This document shows, piece by piece, positions 29,722 to 38,682 of a DNA stretch of 64,000 bases. The translations under genes and the position numbers were made by a program. Position 1 is the first letter of the stretch. Each line of letters starts with the position of its first letter. Source of the stretch: Lachnospiraceae bacterium EP-SM-12S-S03 (lineage in GTDB: Bacteria > Bacillota > Clostridia > Lachnospirales > Lachnospiraceae); the NCBI GenBank assembly GCA_020540725.1, contig JAJBSL010000011.1:1-64000 (forward strand), read 5' to 3'. Under the pieces are notes generated by a model. It did no database searches and was not told where the DNA came from. It saw nothing but the letters and a program-made list of their open reading frames with translations.

Positions 29722-32700
29722 ATGGCAAGTTTACGGGACACCGTAAAGGACTATCAAGAAGAATTACGGGACGGTATCGCTTGGGTGGCGTTTTGGAAAA
29801 CGGGACGTTCTTGGAACGCCGAATATTTCCACCTTGAAATGGGCGACTACCTTTACCCGGAGGACAGAAGCCGCATGGAAGAAATCAAGCAGGCTGACCC
29901 TGCCGCCGTTGTGGTAAACGGCTATTATTCCGGCTATCTTGGCGAGGACAGGAACCTTGACGAACTGACCGCCGGGGTGCGTCGCCACTACGAAAACGGA
30001 TATAGCAATATCGGGGAATTTATCGAAGCCCACGACGACAGGCTGCCGCCGGAGCTTATCGAGGAAGCAAGAGCCGCCGCCCACGCTGCGGGGCTGCCTT
30101 TCTCTGAAAAAGCCTACCGGGACGGCGAAGAACCCGACCCCTATCTATTTGACGGGAGCATGAGCATAGAGGACTACGAACTTATGCACCGCATGATTGA
30201 AAACGAAAGGAGTGAACGCATGGCAGAAACGATTTTAAGCGGGTATCTTTCTAATCTTGGAAAGTACACCGAGGGCAGACCTGCGGGCGAATGGGTATCA
30301 TTCCCCACGACTGCCGAGCATTTGAAAGAAGTCTTTGACCGTATCGGGATAGACGGCAAAAACTACGGGGAACTGCATATCACAGAATACCAGTCCTCTA
30401 TTGCAGGACTGGCAGGGAAATTGACCGAGCTTGAAAGCCTTGACGAACTGAACTATTTGAGCGAACTTTTAAAAATGCAGTTTGACGACGACCGGGAAAA
30501 ATTTGCTGCGGCTATCACATACGGCGACCATACAAGGGACTTGCAGGACATTATAAACCTTGCACAAAACCTTGACTGTTACTGGATTTATCCGTCCGTA
30601 AAAACCGAGGAAGATTACGGGCATTATCTGATTGAAGAACTGGACGAGTTGGAGCTGCCGGAAGAAGCAAAAAATTATTTCATGTATGAGGAATACGGGA
30701 GGGACGCTGCTATCAATGACGGGGGCAGATTTACCGAGCAGGGATATATCTACAACAACCGCAACACCTTTACACAGTGGTATGACGGGCGCGACGTGCC
30801 GGAGGAATACCGGGTAACGCCGCAGCCGCAGGAACAGGCAGACCTTGACGCTGCCGCAGCCATACCGACCACTGCCACAGAGCAGCCCCCGGTTCTCCCG
30901 ATTATCCTATCTTCCGAAAAGCCCGCTGACAAAATGAAAGAGATTACCGACCGACTGGAACAGGGCATTTTGGGGATTTATGAAAGCGACCGTTACGCCG
31001 ACTATCTGCGTACTATGTCTAAATTCCATGATTACAGCCTAAACAATACAATCCTTATCGCCATGCAGGGCGGCAACCTTGTAAAAGGCTATAAACAATG
31101 GGAAAAGGAATTTGACCGCCATGTAAAGCCGGGAGAAAAAGCTATCAAGATACTTGCGCCCGCGCCCTTTACCGTTAAGAAACAGGTGGAAAAAATCGAC
31201 CCGGACACGCAAAAGCCTGTTTTCGATAAGAACGGGAAAGCCGTTACCGAGGAAAAGGAAATCCAAATCCCCGCCTTTCGTGTGGTATCTGTTTTTGACG
31301 TATCGCAGACCGAGGGTAAGGAGTTGCCCGACCTTGGGATAAAGGAGCTTACGGGCGACGTGGAACAGTATCAGGATTTTTTCGCTGCCCTTGAAAGGAC
31401 TTCCCCGTTTGTTATGGGATTTGAAGCACTAAGCGGCGGCGTAAAAGGACGCTGCAATTATGAGGAAAAGCGTATCTCTATCAACGAGGGTATGGACGAA
31501 TTGCAGAACATCAAGACCGCAATCCATGAAATCGCCCATGCAACACTCCATGACATAGACAAAGACGCGCCGGAACGTCCCGACCGCCGCACCCGCGAGG
31601 TACAGGCGGAAAGCGTTGCCTATGCGGTCTGTCAACATTACGGGCTTGATACGTCCGACTATTCTTTTGGGTATATCGCCGGGTGGAGCAGCGGAAAAGA
31701 ACTTGCAGAACTGAAAGGCTCTCTTGAAACAATCCGCAGCACCGCCGCAAGTCTGATTGATACCATAGACGGACATTTTGCGGAAATCCAAAAGGCACAG
31801 GATAAGGAACAGACCACCGAACAGGCACAGACCCCACAGGAAGCTACCATACAGCCCGAAGCAGAAGTAGCCGCGCCGGAGCTTCCCGAAGAAACAGCCC
31901 CGGTACAGGAAAAAGAAGCACAGACCGAGCCGGAAGCTGATACAGGCGCAAACAGCGAAGCACCGCAGACTACACAGCCGGGACAGGCAGCCCCCGCCGC
32001 ACCTTATTACACAATCAATGAAGCTGCCGCCAAACGTGCAAAGGATATGAACAGCTTTTCTGATTATAAGCAAGGCAGCGCGACGGCTGAATACAGGCAC
32101 TATGTAGATGAAGCCGTACAGCTTGCAGAAAGGCAGAAACAACGGGTAGACCCGATGTACCATGAGAAAATCGACAGCCTGCTTGACACTTACGCCCGGA
32201 AACTGGCGGCGAACATGAACAAAGGCTATGAGATTGACGCGCGTGTTCCCTCTATCCTCATTGCGGGCGGCTCTAACTTCCCCACAAGGAAGAAAGAAAA
32301 GCAGAACGCAGCCCGCGACAGCAATTACCGGGAATGGCAGGACATACAAGGACTTCTTGATAAAATCCGCAGCACCGGCATGGGCGGTATCAGCGCAGAC
32401 GACCCGCAGGCAGTACAGAAGTTGGAGAAGAAACTGGAAAACCTTGAAAAATCGCAGGAAACCATGAAAGCCGTAAACGCCTACTACCGCAAGCATAAGA
32501 CCCTTGACGGCTGCCCGCATTTGTCGCCGGAACAGCTTGAAAAACTGAAAGCAGACATGGCGAGCAGTTGGCATTTGGGGGACAAGCCTTTTGCGACTTG
32601 GGCGTTATCCAACAACAGCGCAGAAATCAGGCGCGTAAAAGACCGTATCAAATCCCTTTCACAGCAAAAGGAAATCGGTTTTGTGGGTTGGGAATTTGAC

Positions 32701-34107
32701 GGCGGCAAGGTGGAAGCAAACACCGAAGCGAACCGTCTGCAAATCTTCTTTGAAGATAAGCCGGACGAAGCCACGCGGGAAGCCTTAAAAAGTAATGGCT
32801 TCCGTTGGTCGCCCAAAGCAGGGGCATGGCAGCGGCAGCTTACCAGTAACGCCTACTATGCGGCTGATTATATCAAGGCGATTGCACCCTTTACCGGGGA
32901 AAAGCCTACCGAGTTACAACGGGCGCATATCCGGGCGCAAAAAGAAGCGGCGCAGAAAAAGCCCGAACAGGAAGCCATTTACAAGGTACACGCAAATCCC
33001 CGCAGCGACAGCAGGGACAACCTGTATCTGCTGCAAGCCTACATTCCGCAGGAGGACGGGAAAGCAAAGATAGGCGACGTTTTGTATATCGGAACGCCGG
33101 AGAAATGCCGAGAGCTTATGGCGCAGCTTACCGCCGGGGAGCTGACACAGGGAGAAGTCAAGGAGCTTTACGCAAAGACGCAGACCGCCGCGCCGGAAAT
33201 CCCTATGCCAGACCCTACAATCAGCGTCAAGGATATGCAGGAATACGGCTATGCTTGGGACGGTATGCTTCCGCTTCAGCAGGAAGCCGCTGAACGCCTT
33301 TTCCATGAGGATATGTCCGTTTATCTTCTCTATGAGGACGGCACAGAGGGGCTTGTTGATACCTTGGAGGATTTACAGGCACACGCACAAAAAGGCGGCT
33401 TGTTCGGCGTGGAAAAGGAAACATGGGAAGCCCTGCGGGAGTACAACGCCATGAAGCAAGAACTACGGGAAAGCGAGCCATCAAGGGAAGCTCTCTTACT
33501 CTATGGGAACGAGGACACTTTCGGAATTTATCAGCTAAAGAACGGCAAAGAAACGCGGGACTTGCGCTTTGAGCCTTACGACCGCATACAGGCGGCGGGA
33601 AACAGCATTGACAGAGGCAATTATGAGCTTATCTATACCGCACCCCTTACGCCGGGAATGTCCCTTGAAGATATTTACACCCGCTTCAATATCGACCACC
33701 CGAAAGATTTTAAGGGACACAGCCTTTCCGTTTCCGACGTGGTGGTGCTTCATCAGAACGGGCAGGACACCGCCCACTATGTAGACAGCTTGGGGTATAA
33801 GGACGTGCCAGAGTTTTTGCAGCCGAAAAACTATTTGAAAGCTGCCGAGCAGACCACCGAGCAAAATTACAACATGATTGACGGGCAGATAAACAACACC
33901 CCGACCGCTGCGGAACTGGAAGAAAAAGCAAAAGCCGGAGGACAGATTTCCCTTGCAGAATACGCCGAAGCATTGAAAACCGATAAGGAACGTGGCAAGC
34001 CTGCCAAACAGGAAAAGCCCTCTATCCGGGCGCAGCTTAAAGCAGCGAAAGAACAGACACCAAAGAAACAGGCAAGACAGAAAACACAGGATTTGGAAAG
34101 GAGCTGA
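29722..34107 (+). CDS. Large multidomain antirestriction protein (ArdA + ArdC-like metallopeptidase + YodL/DUF4316)
   Basis: The 1461-aa form starts at MASLRDTVKDY after AAAGGAGG. Approximate domains: an N-terminal element-specific domain (1-160); an ArdA-type antirestriction domain (about 170-370, TILSGYLSNLGKYTEG, EELDELELPEEAKNYFMYEEYG); an ArdC-like ssDNA-binding and zincin domain (about 400-690) with HEIAHATLH as metal site; a Gln/Glu/Pro-rich linker; a coiled-coil and FRWSPKAGAWQRQL domain (about 760-1070); and a YodL-like and DUF4316 C-terminus with QEKPSIRAQLKAAKEQ. It would protect incoming single-stranded ICE DNA from restriction. The roles of the middle domains are unknown. Confidence 0.85.
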   Translation: MASLRDTVKDYQEELRDGIAWVAFWKTGRSWNAEYFHLEMGDYLYPEDRSRMEEIKQADPAAVVVNGYYSGYLGEDRNLDELTAGVRRHYENGYSNIGEFIEAHDDRLPPELIEEARAAAHAAGLPFSEKAYRDGEEPDPYLFDGSMSIEDYELMHRMIENERSERMAETILSGYLSNLGKYTEGRPAGEWVSFPTTAEHLKEVFDRIGIDGKNYGELHITEYQSSIAGLAGKLTELESLDELNYLSELLKMQFDDDREKFAAAITYGDHTRDLQDIINLAQNLDCYWIYPSVKTEEDYGHYLIEELDELELPEEAKNYFMYEEYGRDAAINDGGRFTEQGYIYNNRNTFTQWYDGRDVPEEYRVTPQPQEQADLDAAAAIPTTATEQPPVLPIILSSEKPADKMKEITDRLEQGILGIYESDRYADYLRTMSKFHDYSLNNTILIAMQGGNLVKGYKQWEKEFDRHVKPGEKAIKILAPAPFTVKKQVEKIDPDTQKPVFDKNGKAVTEEKEIQIPAFRVVSVFDVSQTEGKELPDLGIKELTGDVEQYQDFFAALERTSPFVMGFEALSGGVKGRCNYEEKRISINEGMDELQNIKTAIHEIAHATLHDIDKDAPERPDRRTREVQAESVAYAVCQHYGLDTSDYSFGYIAGWSSGKELAELKGSLETIRSTAASLIDTIDGHFAEIQKAQDKEQTTEQAQTPQEATIQPEAEVAAPELPEETAPVQEKEAQTEPEADTGANSEAPQTTQPGQAAPAAPYYTINEAAAKRAKDMNSFSDYKQGSATAEYRHYVDEAVQLAERQKQRVDPMYHEKIDSLLDTYARKLAANMNKGYEIDARVPSILIAGGSNFPTRKKEKQNAARDSNYREWQDIQGLLDKIRSTGMGGISADDPQAVQKLEKKLENLEKSQETMKAVNAYYRKHKTLDGCPHLSPEQLEKLKADMASSWHLGDKPFATWALSNNSAEIRRVKDRIKSLSQQKEIGFVGWEFDGGKVEANTEANRLQIFFEDKPDEATREALKSNGFRWSPKAGAWQRQLTSNAYYAADYIKAIAPFTGEKPTELQRAHIRAQKEAAQKKPEQEAIYKVHANPRSDSRDNLYLLQAYIPQEDGKAKIGDVLYIGTPEKCRELMAQLTAGELTQGEVKELYAKTQTAAPEIPMPDPTISVKDMQEYGYAWDGMLPLQQEAAERLFHEDMSVYLLYEDGTEGLVDTLEDLQAHAQKGGLFGVEKETWEALREYNAMKQELRESEPSREALLLYGNEDTFGIYQLKNGKETRDLRFEPYDRIQAAGNSIDRGNYELIYTAPLTPGMSLEDIYTRFNIDHPKDFKGHSLSVSDVVVLHQNGQDTAHYVDSLGYKDVPEFLQPKNYLKAAEQTTEQNYNMIDGQINNTPTAAELEEKAKAGGQISLAEYAEALKTDKERGKPAKQEKPSIRAQLKAAKEQTPKKQARQKTQDLERS

Positions 34108-34110
34108 CCT

Positions 34111-35055
34111 ATGAAGTTACAAAAATTTGAAAATGTGGACGTTATCGCTTCCCTTGAAGCCATAATGAAACAGAATACCGCTTTTTATCAGAGCGATTTT
34201 GACATAGACAAACAGATTTTGCAGAAAGCGGCGGTAAGCCCTGTCCCGGAGGACAAACGGCTTTTGTGGTTTTCCCGCCCGTCCGGGACGTGCTGCTTCC
34301 GGGAACGGGACGTTTTTCTAAAGGACACAAGGCAGCATAATACATGGCGGTTTTACGGGGAACAGACCCGCGATACTATCCTTGCCTATGCGGTGGAACT
34401 GACAGGCACAGAGCAGGAAAAAATCAAGGGCAATCTTTATGAACTGGATTATTTGCAGCATTTCCGGGAAGTAATCGAAAAATCAATCCCTGCCGACAAC
34501 TACACGCTGATTTATGAGCATGGGGAGCTGACAAAACCTGCCGGACAATATTTTGACGGGAACACTGACCCGCAGCTTGGAAAGTTTATACGTTTTGAAG
34601 CACAGCCAAACGACCCAGAAGCCTTAAAAAGCATTTTGAGGGAACAGCAGAAAAAACGAACACCGCATACGCAGGGGGATTTTCAGTTACATATCGCCGC
34701 CCTGCATGACAGACGGATTGAAGCAGAAGCCCGCCGGATTGTGGAAAATGTAAAAGGGCTTGGAGAACCGGACAGCCCCGAAAAGACCCATTGTGCGGTA
34801 GAACTTTCTCCCTACTTTGTTCCACTGGCAACGGATAAGGATATGGAACGGCTGCTTTCCATGCTCCCTTACAAAAGCCTTTCCTTTTCTACGTTGGAGG
34901 ACAGGCATGGCGTTTATGCGCTGATAGATAAAAGCGAGAGGAATAAAGAGATGAAAAAGTCCCGTCCCTCTGTCCGGGCGCAGTTACAAACAGAAAAATC
35001 CCCAAAACTCCCGAAAAAGACAGCAAAATCAAAACATCACGAATTGGAGGTATGA
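34111..35055 (+). CDS. Conserved ICE protein with RAQL tail
   Basis: This 314-aa protein starts four bases after the large antirestriction gene. It is mixed alpha/beta with no membrane segment; recognisable stretches are RLLWFSRPSGTCCFRERDVF and FHLHIAAL-like repeats near residue 190. Its C-terminus (KKSRPSVRAQLQTEKSPK) repeats the tail of the preceding protein (KPSIRAQL), so the two may share a partner or be processed alike. Similar proteins occur at this position in Tn1549-like elements. The function is unknown. Confidence 0.7.
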   Translation: MKLQKFENVDVIASLEAIMKQNTAFYQSDFDIDKQILQKAAVSPVPEDKRLLWFSRPSGTCCFRERDVFLKDTRQHNTWRFYGEQTRDTILAYAVELTGTEQEKIKGNLYELDYLQHFREVIEKSIPADNYTLIYEHGELTKPAGQYFDGNTDPQLGKFIRFEAQPNDPEALKSILREQQKKRTPHTQGDFQLHIAALHDRRIEAEARRIVENVKGLGEPDSPEKTHCAVELSPYFVPLATDKDMERLLSMLPYKSLSFSTLEDRHGVYALIDKSERNKEMKKSRPSVRAQLQTEKSPKLPKKTAKSKHHELEV

Positions 35056-35057
35056 GC

Positions 35058-35264
35058 ATGATTAGACTGACCGTTGAAGAAATGAACCTGTTGAGTATTT
35101 ACCATGAGGGAAGCAAGGCACAGCTTATGGAAAATATGACGACTGCGCTACCATTCATGGACGAGGATATGCGTCCCTTTGCAGAACGCACCTTACAGAA
35201 AATTTCCCCACTAACAGAAAACGAGTATGCGGAGATTTCCATTTTCGCCGCTGATGAAGTATGA
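35058..35264 (+). CDS. TnpW-like transposon-encoded small protein
   Basis: This 68-aa protein (MIRLTVEEMNLLSIYHEG) has GGAGG at 35046-35050, eight bases before ATG at 35058; the ATG at 35052 is too close. It resembles TnpW-type small proteins of Tn1549-like ICEs: helical, acidic, with a YAEISIFAADE end. It overlaps the next gene by four bases. The function is unknown. Confidence 0.7.
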   Translation: MIRLTVEEMNLLSIYHEGSKAQLMENMTTALPFMDEDMRPFAERTLQKISPLTENEYAEISIFAADEV

Positions 35265-35626
35265 CCGGGAGTAAGCGGCTCACGCCGCCACAGAGCCGGA
35301 AAGTCAACAGCCTTGTAAAAAAGGAGTGCTGCAACTGCGAGCGCGGACACTGTATCTTATTGGACGACGGGGAGGAATGTGTCTGCCCGCAGCTTATTTC
35401 CTATTCACTTCTATGCAAGTGGTTTCAGACCGCCGTACTTCCCCTTGATAAGTTGCTCTATGCAGAGCTTTTCAAGACCGAGGATAAAAAGCGTTGTACC
35501 GAGTGCAGCACGTTCTTTGTATCAAAATCAAACAGCGTCAAATACTGCCCGGACTGCCGGAAACGGATTACCCGCAGACAGGCAGCGGAACGCATGAGGA
35601 AACGACGCGCGGCGGTTACGCAATAA
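35261..35626 (+). CDS. Cysteine-rich VLP-domain protein
   Basis: This is a 121-aa protein with nine or more cysteines in two clusters: an N-terminal set (CCNCERGHCILL, CVCPQL) and a C-terminal zinc-ribbon-like set (CTECSTFF, YCPDCRKR) followed by a basic tail. This matches the Cys-rich VLP family of conjugative elements. It may bind zinc and nucleic acid. It starts by ATGA overlap with the previous gene and is the last gene of the plus-strand transfer operon. Confidence 0.82.
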   Translation: MTGSKRLTPPQSRKVNSLVKKECCNCERGHCILLDDGEECVCPQLISYSLLCKWFQTAVLPLDKLLYAELFKTEDKKRCTECSTFFVSKSNSVKYCPDCRKRITRRQAAERMRKRRAAVTQ

Positions 35627-35727
35627 GGGCGAAAAAAGCCTTGATTTACAGGGCATAAACGGCGTGAAACTGGCATAGGCGATACAGAATACCTTTTCCC
35701 TTGAAATCGGGGTTCTACTGCGTAACA
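35615..35727. repeat. Repeat block B, related to block A at 14714
   Basis: GGTTACGCAATAAGGGC at its left and TACTGCGTAAC at its right mirror block A, with AAAGCCTTGATTTA and TACCTTTTCCCTTGAAATCG conserved between. The left arm falls in the last codons of the Cys-rich VLP gene. It stands where the plus-strand operon meets the minus-strand mob operon. Confidence 0.55.
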
Positions 35728-35747
35728 TTCTAAAATCAGTACCTATA

Positions 35748-35799
35748 AAAGAACAGGGTGCGGGAGGTCATTACTGGCTTCCTGCACCCTGTTCTTTTT
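35748..35799. terminator. Strong bidirectional terminator at convergent operons
   Basis: AAAGAACAGGGTGC and GCACCCTGTTCTTT form a long stem with extra pairs (GGAG with TTCC), followed by CTTTTTG on the plus strand. The minus-strand gene at 35771 ends within it. It separates the transfer operon from the facing mob operon. Confidence 0.85.
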
Positions 35800-36160
35800 G
35801 TGTCTGACTGTCTTTATCCTGCATTTCCGGCTTCGGCTGTAATTCTTTTTCTATCCGGTTCCGGTAATGGGTTTTCCTGCGGTAAAAATATTTTGTTACT
35901 TCCTGTTCCGGCAGCCATATCCCCGCAGCTTCTATCTGTTCCATAACAGCGGCAACGATTTCCCGGTTGTTGCGTTTATGCGGCTCCTGTCCCTTTTCTA
36001 TCCAAAGGCGGCGGTATTCCTCATAAAGCCATGTACTGATAGTTTCTTTTTGCCGTTGCTTCAAATGTCGAAACTGCTTATCTATCCGCAGCAGCTTCCC
36101 GTCTACCTTTTTATGATTTTTTGTCCCGATTTCTTTTTTCCTCTCTTTCCATTTCTTCAA
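35771..36160 (-). CDS. Basic helical ICE protein of unknown function
   Basis: This is a 129-aa, strongly basic protein (MKKWKERKKEIGTKNHKK) with a helical centre (KETISTWLYEEYRRLWIEKG) and a polar Gln/Lys tail encoded inside the terminator. It overlaps the HTH-like gene upstream by 50 bases in another frame. It is downstream of mobA on the same strand, so it may act with the relaxase. No family is recognised. Confidence 0.55.
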   Translation of the reverse strand: MKKWKERKKEIGTKNHKKVDGKLLRIDKQFRHLKQRQKETISTWLYEEYRRLWIEKGQEPHKRNNREIVAAVMEQIEAAGIWLPEQEVTKYFYRRKTHYRNRIEKELQPKPEMQDKDSQTQKEQGAGSQ

Positions 36161-36380
36161 GGGGAAATTGGGGGAGGGATTCTATCAGCTTCATTGTGAT
36201 ATACTGGCGCATATCTTCATCAATTTCCAGTTTGAATGTTCCGTCCGGCTGACGTTTCTTTACAGTTGCCTGCCTGTCGATTTCGTCCTTGTAGCACATA
36301 AGCACCTTTTCCACCGCCCATGTTTCTCCGGCAACGGCGGCGCGTATGGTTTCATAATCGGGTATTGTTTGGTCTGCCAT
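36111..36380 (-). CDS. Helix-turn-helix domain protein (sigma region 2-like, HTH_16 type)
   Basis: This 89-aa protein resembles the small HTH proteins of Tn916/Tn1549 elements: DYETIRAAVAGETWAVEKVL, then YKDEIDRQATV and EDMRQYITMKLIESLPQF. A second member of the same family is at 44928, where it pairs with a sigma factor. Here it lies 60 bases downstream of mobA. A regulatory role in transfer gene expression is inferred. Confidence 0.75.
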   Translation of the reverse strand: MADQTIPDYETIRAAVAGETWAVEKVLMCYKDEIDRQATVKKRQPDGTFKLEIDEDMRQYITMKLIESLPQFPLEEMEREEKRNRDKKS

Positions 36381-36440
36381 GTTTTCACGCTCCTGTCTGT
36401 ATTGGAATATCTTTATCCTACCACGCTTTTATAGATATTT

Positions 36441-37790
36441 CTACTGTAAGCGTTCGGTTTCCCTGCTCCGTTCCGGTTCTTTTTCCAGTCTTAAAATACT
36501 GTCTATGTTCTGTTTGATAACGTCGTATTCCTTGACCTGTTTTTTCAGCTTGCCATAATCAGTGTAAAGGGCTTCTTTCTGCGCTTGGAGCTTCCCGTAT
36601 TCTTCCTGCATGGCGGCGAGATTGGGGAGCTTGGTAACGCCCGACGCTTTCAGTGTCTTTGCCGCCGCTTCATGGAGTATCAGACTGCTTTCATTTTTTG
36701 CCCGGTATGCGTCTTTATCCTTTGCCCTGCGGTATGCTTCATAGACTGGTTTTGTCTTTTGATAGGTGGTAACGTGCTTCATCAGCACCGCCATATCTGC
36801 AAGACGCTTTTCCACACTCTTTAATGCGTCTGCGGTCTTTTCGTTTTCCGCAGTTATTTCTTCAATCCGGCTGACTAAATCCGCGTACTGCTCAATCTGA
36901 TGTTCTGTCAAGAAATTCATGGTCTTTGCCGCCAGTTTCAGATTATGGATTTTCGCCCACTGTTCATAGCCCCGGCTCTCTTGTGCCTTGATACTGTTTT
37001 CAATGTCGATAAGCAGCGATACGCCACGCTGCTCTTTGGGAGCTTTCGCTGCCTTTGTGCGCTTGCCTGCAATCCGTTCTTTGATTGCTTCCTCTGTATA
37101 ATCTGCACCGAGGGTTTTTAAGCGGGTAAACCGTTCCTGTCCGGGAGCGCGGCAGGAGATATATTTTCCCGGCTTTATCTCATAGCCCGCTGCCTGTAAC
37201 CGCTGCAACAATTCTTCAAAACTTGCTACTTGGGGGATAAGCGTATCAACGGCAATTTTTAGCTTGCCTTTCCAACTTGTACCGACCTTTTCCGCTTGAT
37301 ATTCTGCATAGCTTTTTCCCTTGCTGCCTTTGCCCGGAACGACGACGGACAGCCCGTTTTCCCGACACAGCTTGTCGCTCATATTCCGTATGCCGTAGTA
37401 GCTGCGCTTATTGGAATTGTACTTATGGTAGTCAACAAAGTTGACCGCGCAAAAAATGATGTGGTTATGGATATGCCCCTTGTCTATGTGGGTGGTAAGG
37501 ACGTATTCGTGCTGTCCCTTTGTTGCTGCGTCGGCAAGCTGCTTTCCGATTGCATGGGCTTTCTCACAGTCCACCTCTCCCGGTTCAAACGATTGTATCA
37601 GATGAAAGGCTAAGTTGTTCCCTTTCTGCCGAGCCTGCGACAAGGTATATTCAAACTCAATATCTGCCGTTTCATAGCTGCACCCAAAAGAGGACACAAG
37701 CGTTTTCCCGTCTGTCTTATCCGGATTTTGGATATAATCAAGGGCTTTGCTCAACGTGCTTTTAACAGGCTTAATCTTTGTAACCGCCAT
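36441..37790 (-). CDS. mobA: Relaxase, MobA/VirD2 type
   Basis: This 449-aa protein carries a relaxase domain in residues 1-240. It has a nicking-tyrosine candidate in SKALDYIQNPDKT and the three-histidine metal motif HIDKGHIHNHIIF. A long coiled-coil C-terminus follows (about 270-440). It nicks oriT and leads the strand into the recipient cell. It overlaps the mobC 3' end by 40 bases. The probable oriT is at 38102-38201, just upstream of mobC. The gene is intact. Confidence 0.92.
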   Translation of the reverse strand: MAVTKIKPVKSTLSKALDYIQNPDKTDGKTLVSSFGCSYETADIEFEYTLSQARQKGNNLAFHLIQSFEPGEVDCEKAHAIGKQLADAATKGQHEYVLTTHIDKGHIHNHIIFCAVNFVDYHKYNSNKRSYYGIRNMSDKLCRENGLSVVVPGKGSKGKSYAEYQAEKVGTSWKGKLKIAVDTLIPQVASFEELLQRLQAAGYEIKPGKYISCRAPGQERFTRLKTLGADYTEEAIKERIAGKRTKAAKAPKEQRGVSLLIDIENSIKAQESRGYEQWAKIHNLKLAAKTMNFLTEHQIEQYADLVSRIEEITAENEKTADALKSVEKRLADMAVLMKHVTTYQKTKPVYEAYRRAKDKDAYRAKNESSLILHEAAAKTLKASGVTKLPNLAAMQEEYGKLQAQKEALYTDYGKLKKQVKEYDVIKQNIDSILRLEKEPERSRETERLQ

Positions 37791-38080
37791 ATCTCTGCAA
37801 GCACCCCCTTTATTTCCTCTATGTCCTCTTGGTAGACGCTGCCTGTCGCATTGACACGCTTTGCAATCTGATTGATGTTGACCCCGATTTTCTGTATCTC
37901 CGCTGTCATGGCTTTTATATCGCTATGGTCTGTCTGAATGATATAGCCGTCAATGGCAATCTTGCGAAGATACGCCGCCATGTTTTGGGTAGGGACGAGC
38001 TTCATTTTCTGCTCAATCAACACCCTTTCTTCCTCTGTTACATAGAATTTGATTTGTACTTTTCTTTTGCGTCCGTTCAT
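37751..38080 (-). CDS. mobC: Relaxosome accessory protein MobC
   Basis: The 109-aa form starts at MNGRKRKVQIKFYV (AAAGGAGCG ten bases upstream). A ribbon-helix-helix-like N-terminus (KFYVTEEERVLIEQKM) is followed by the MobC core (MAAYLRKIAIDG, GVNINQIAKRVNATG). It binds near nic and helps the relaxase open oriT. The start faces the oriT-like block 22 bases away. Confidence 0.9.
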   Translation of the reverse strand: MNGRKRKVQIKFYVTEEERVLIEQKMKLVPTQNMAAYLRKIAIDGYIIQTDHSDIKAMTAEIQKIGVNINQIAKRVNATGSVYQEDIEEIKGVLAEIWRLQRLSLLKAR

Positions 38081-38101
38081 GCAATCGCTCCTTTCCGCTT
38101 T

Positions 38102-38201
38102 GAGGGTTTGGGACACTTCCCAACAAGCAATTTTCAACCGACGCACCGCAGGACGGGAGGGCGAAAATACGGAAAAGGGTACTCTTTTCCTATGCTTGCT
38201 A
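38102..38201 (-). other. Probable origin of transfer (oriT), copy 2 beside mobC
   Basis: Two inverted repeats (TTGGGA/TCCCAA in 38102-38130 and GGAAAAG/CTTTTCC in 38168-38201) with a GC-rich middle lie just upstream of mobC-mobA, the normal site of oriT. Both arms are repeated exactly, inverted, at 29486-29585. The nic position cannot be assigned by eye. The following stretch 38202-38328 holds no gene. Confidence 0.6.
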
Positions 38202-38328
38202 CGAAAGTTTTTTCCTCACTGGTTACTACAACGCAATGCTCTATATGCCAAAAAAGAGCAAAAGAAAAACGCTGCAATCTGTAAAGATTACAACGCTTCC
38301 TAAATCATATTCAATTTGCCGGACACAT

Positions 38329-38682
38329 TTATTTGTCCTCTTTTTCGACTTCTGAAATTTCTTTTGCAGTTGCCGTTACAATCCGTATGCCATTATCGCT
38401 CATATCATCAAGGAGAGCGTCGAGCTGCCGCCGCTTTGTATCTTTTTGGGTGGGCGTATCTAAAAGAAACTGGTCTACGGATATATTGTAACGAAGCATA
38501 AGCTCAAAAAAGATTTGCAGACTGGGGTGCTGTCCTTTGTTTTCGATATTTGCAAGATAGCGAGGAGAAATATACATTTCATCACTTACCTGTTTGCGGC
38601 TTTCTTTGCGCCCCGTCCGCGCAGCTTTTATAGCTTCTCCAAATGCCTTGAAGTCATATTTTTCTACCGGTCTTTTTGCCAT
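38329..38682 (-). CDS. XRE-family regulator
   Basis: This is a 117-aa protein with an N-terminal Cro/C1 helix-turn-helix (about 14-70, KQVSDEMYISPRYLANIENKG) and a helical C-terminus. It is divergent from the HTH and two-component genes at 38844, with a shared 160-base promoter region. It probably controls the mob genes or the neighbouring cargo. The family is clear and the target unknown. Confidence 0.85.
   Translation of the reverse strand: MAKRPVEKYDFKAFGEAIKAARTGRKESRKQVSDEMYISPRYLANIENKGQHPSLQIFFELMLRYNISVDQFLLDTPTQKDTKRRQLDALLDDMSDNGIRIVTATAKEISEVEKEDK

Noticed and set aside
31429..32574. Long minus-strand ORF of 381 codons opposite the antirestriction gene
   Set aside because: Shadow of the plus-strand coding frame; Cys/Phe/Arg-rich translation without domains or start signals.
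30000..34000. Several separate genes in place of the 1461-aa protein
   Set aside because: The frame is open without a stop or internal strong ribosome site, and fused proteins of this kind are known from related elements.
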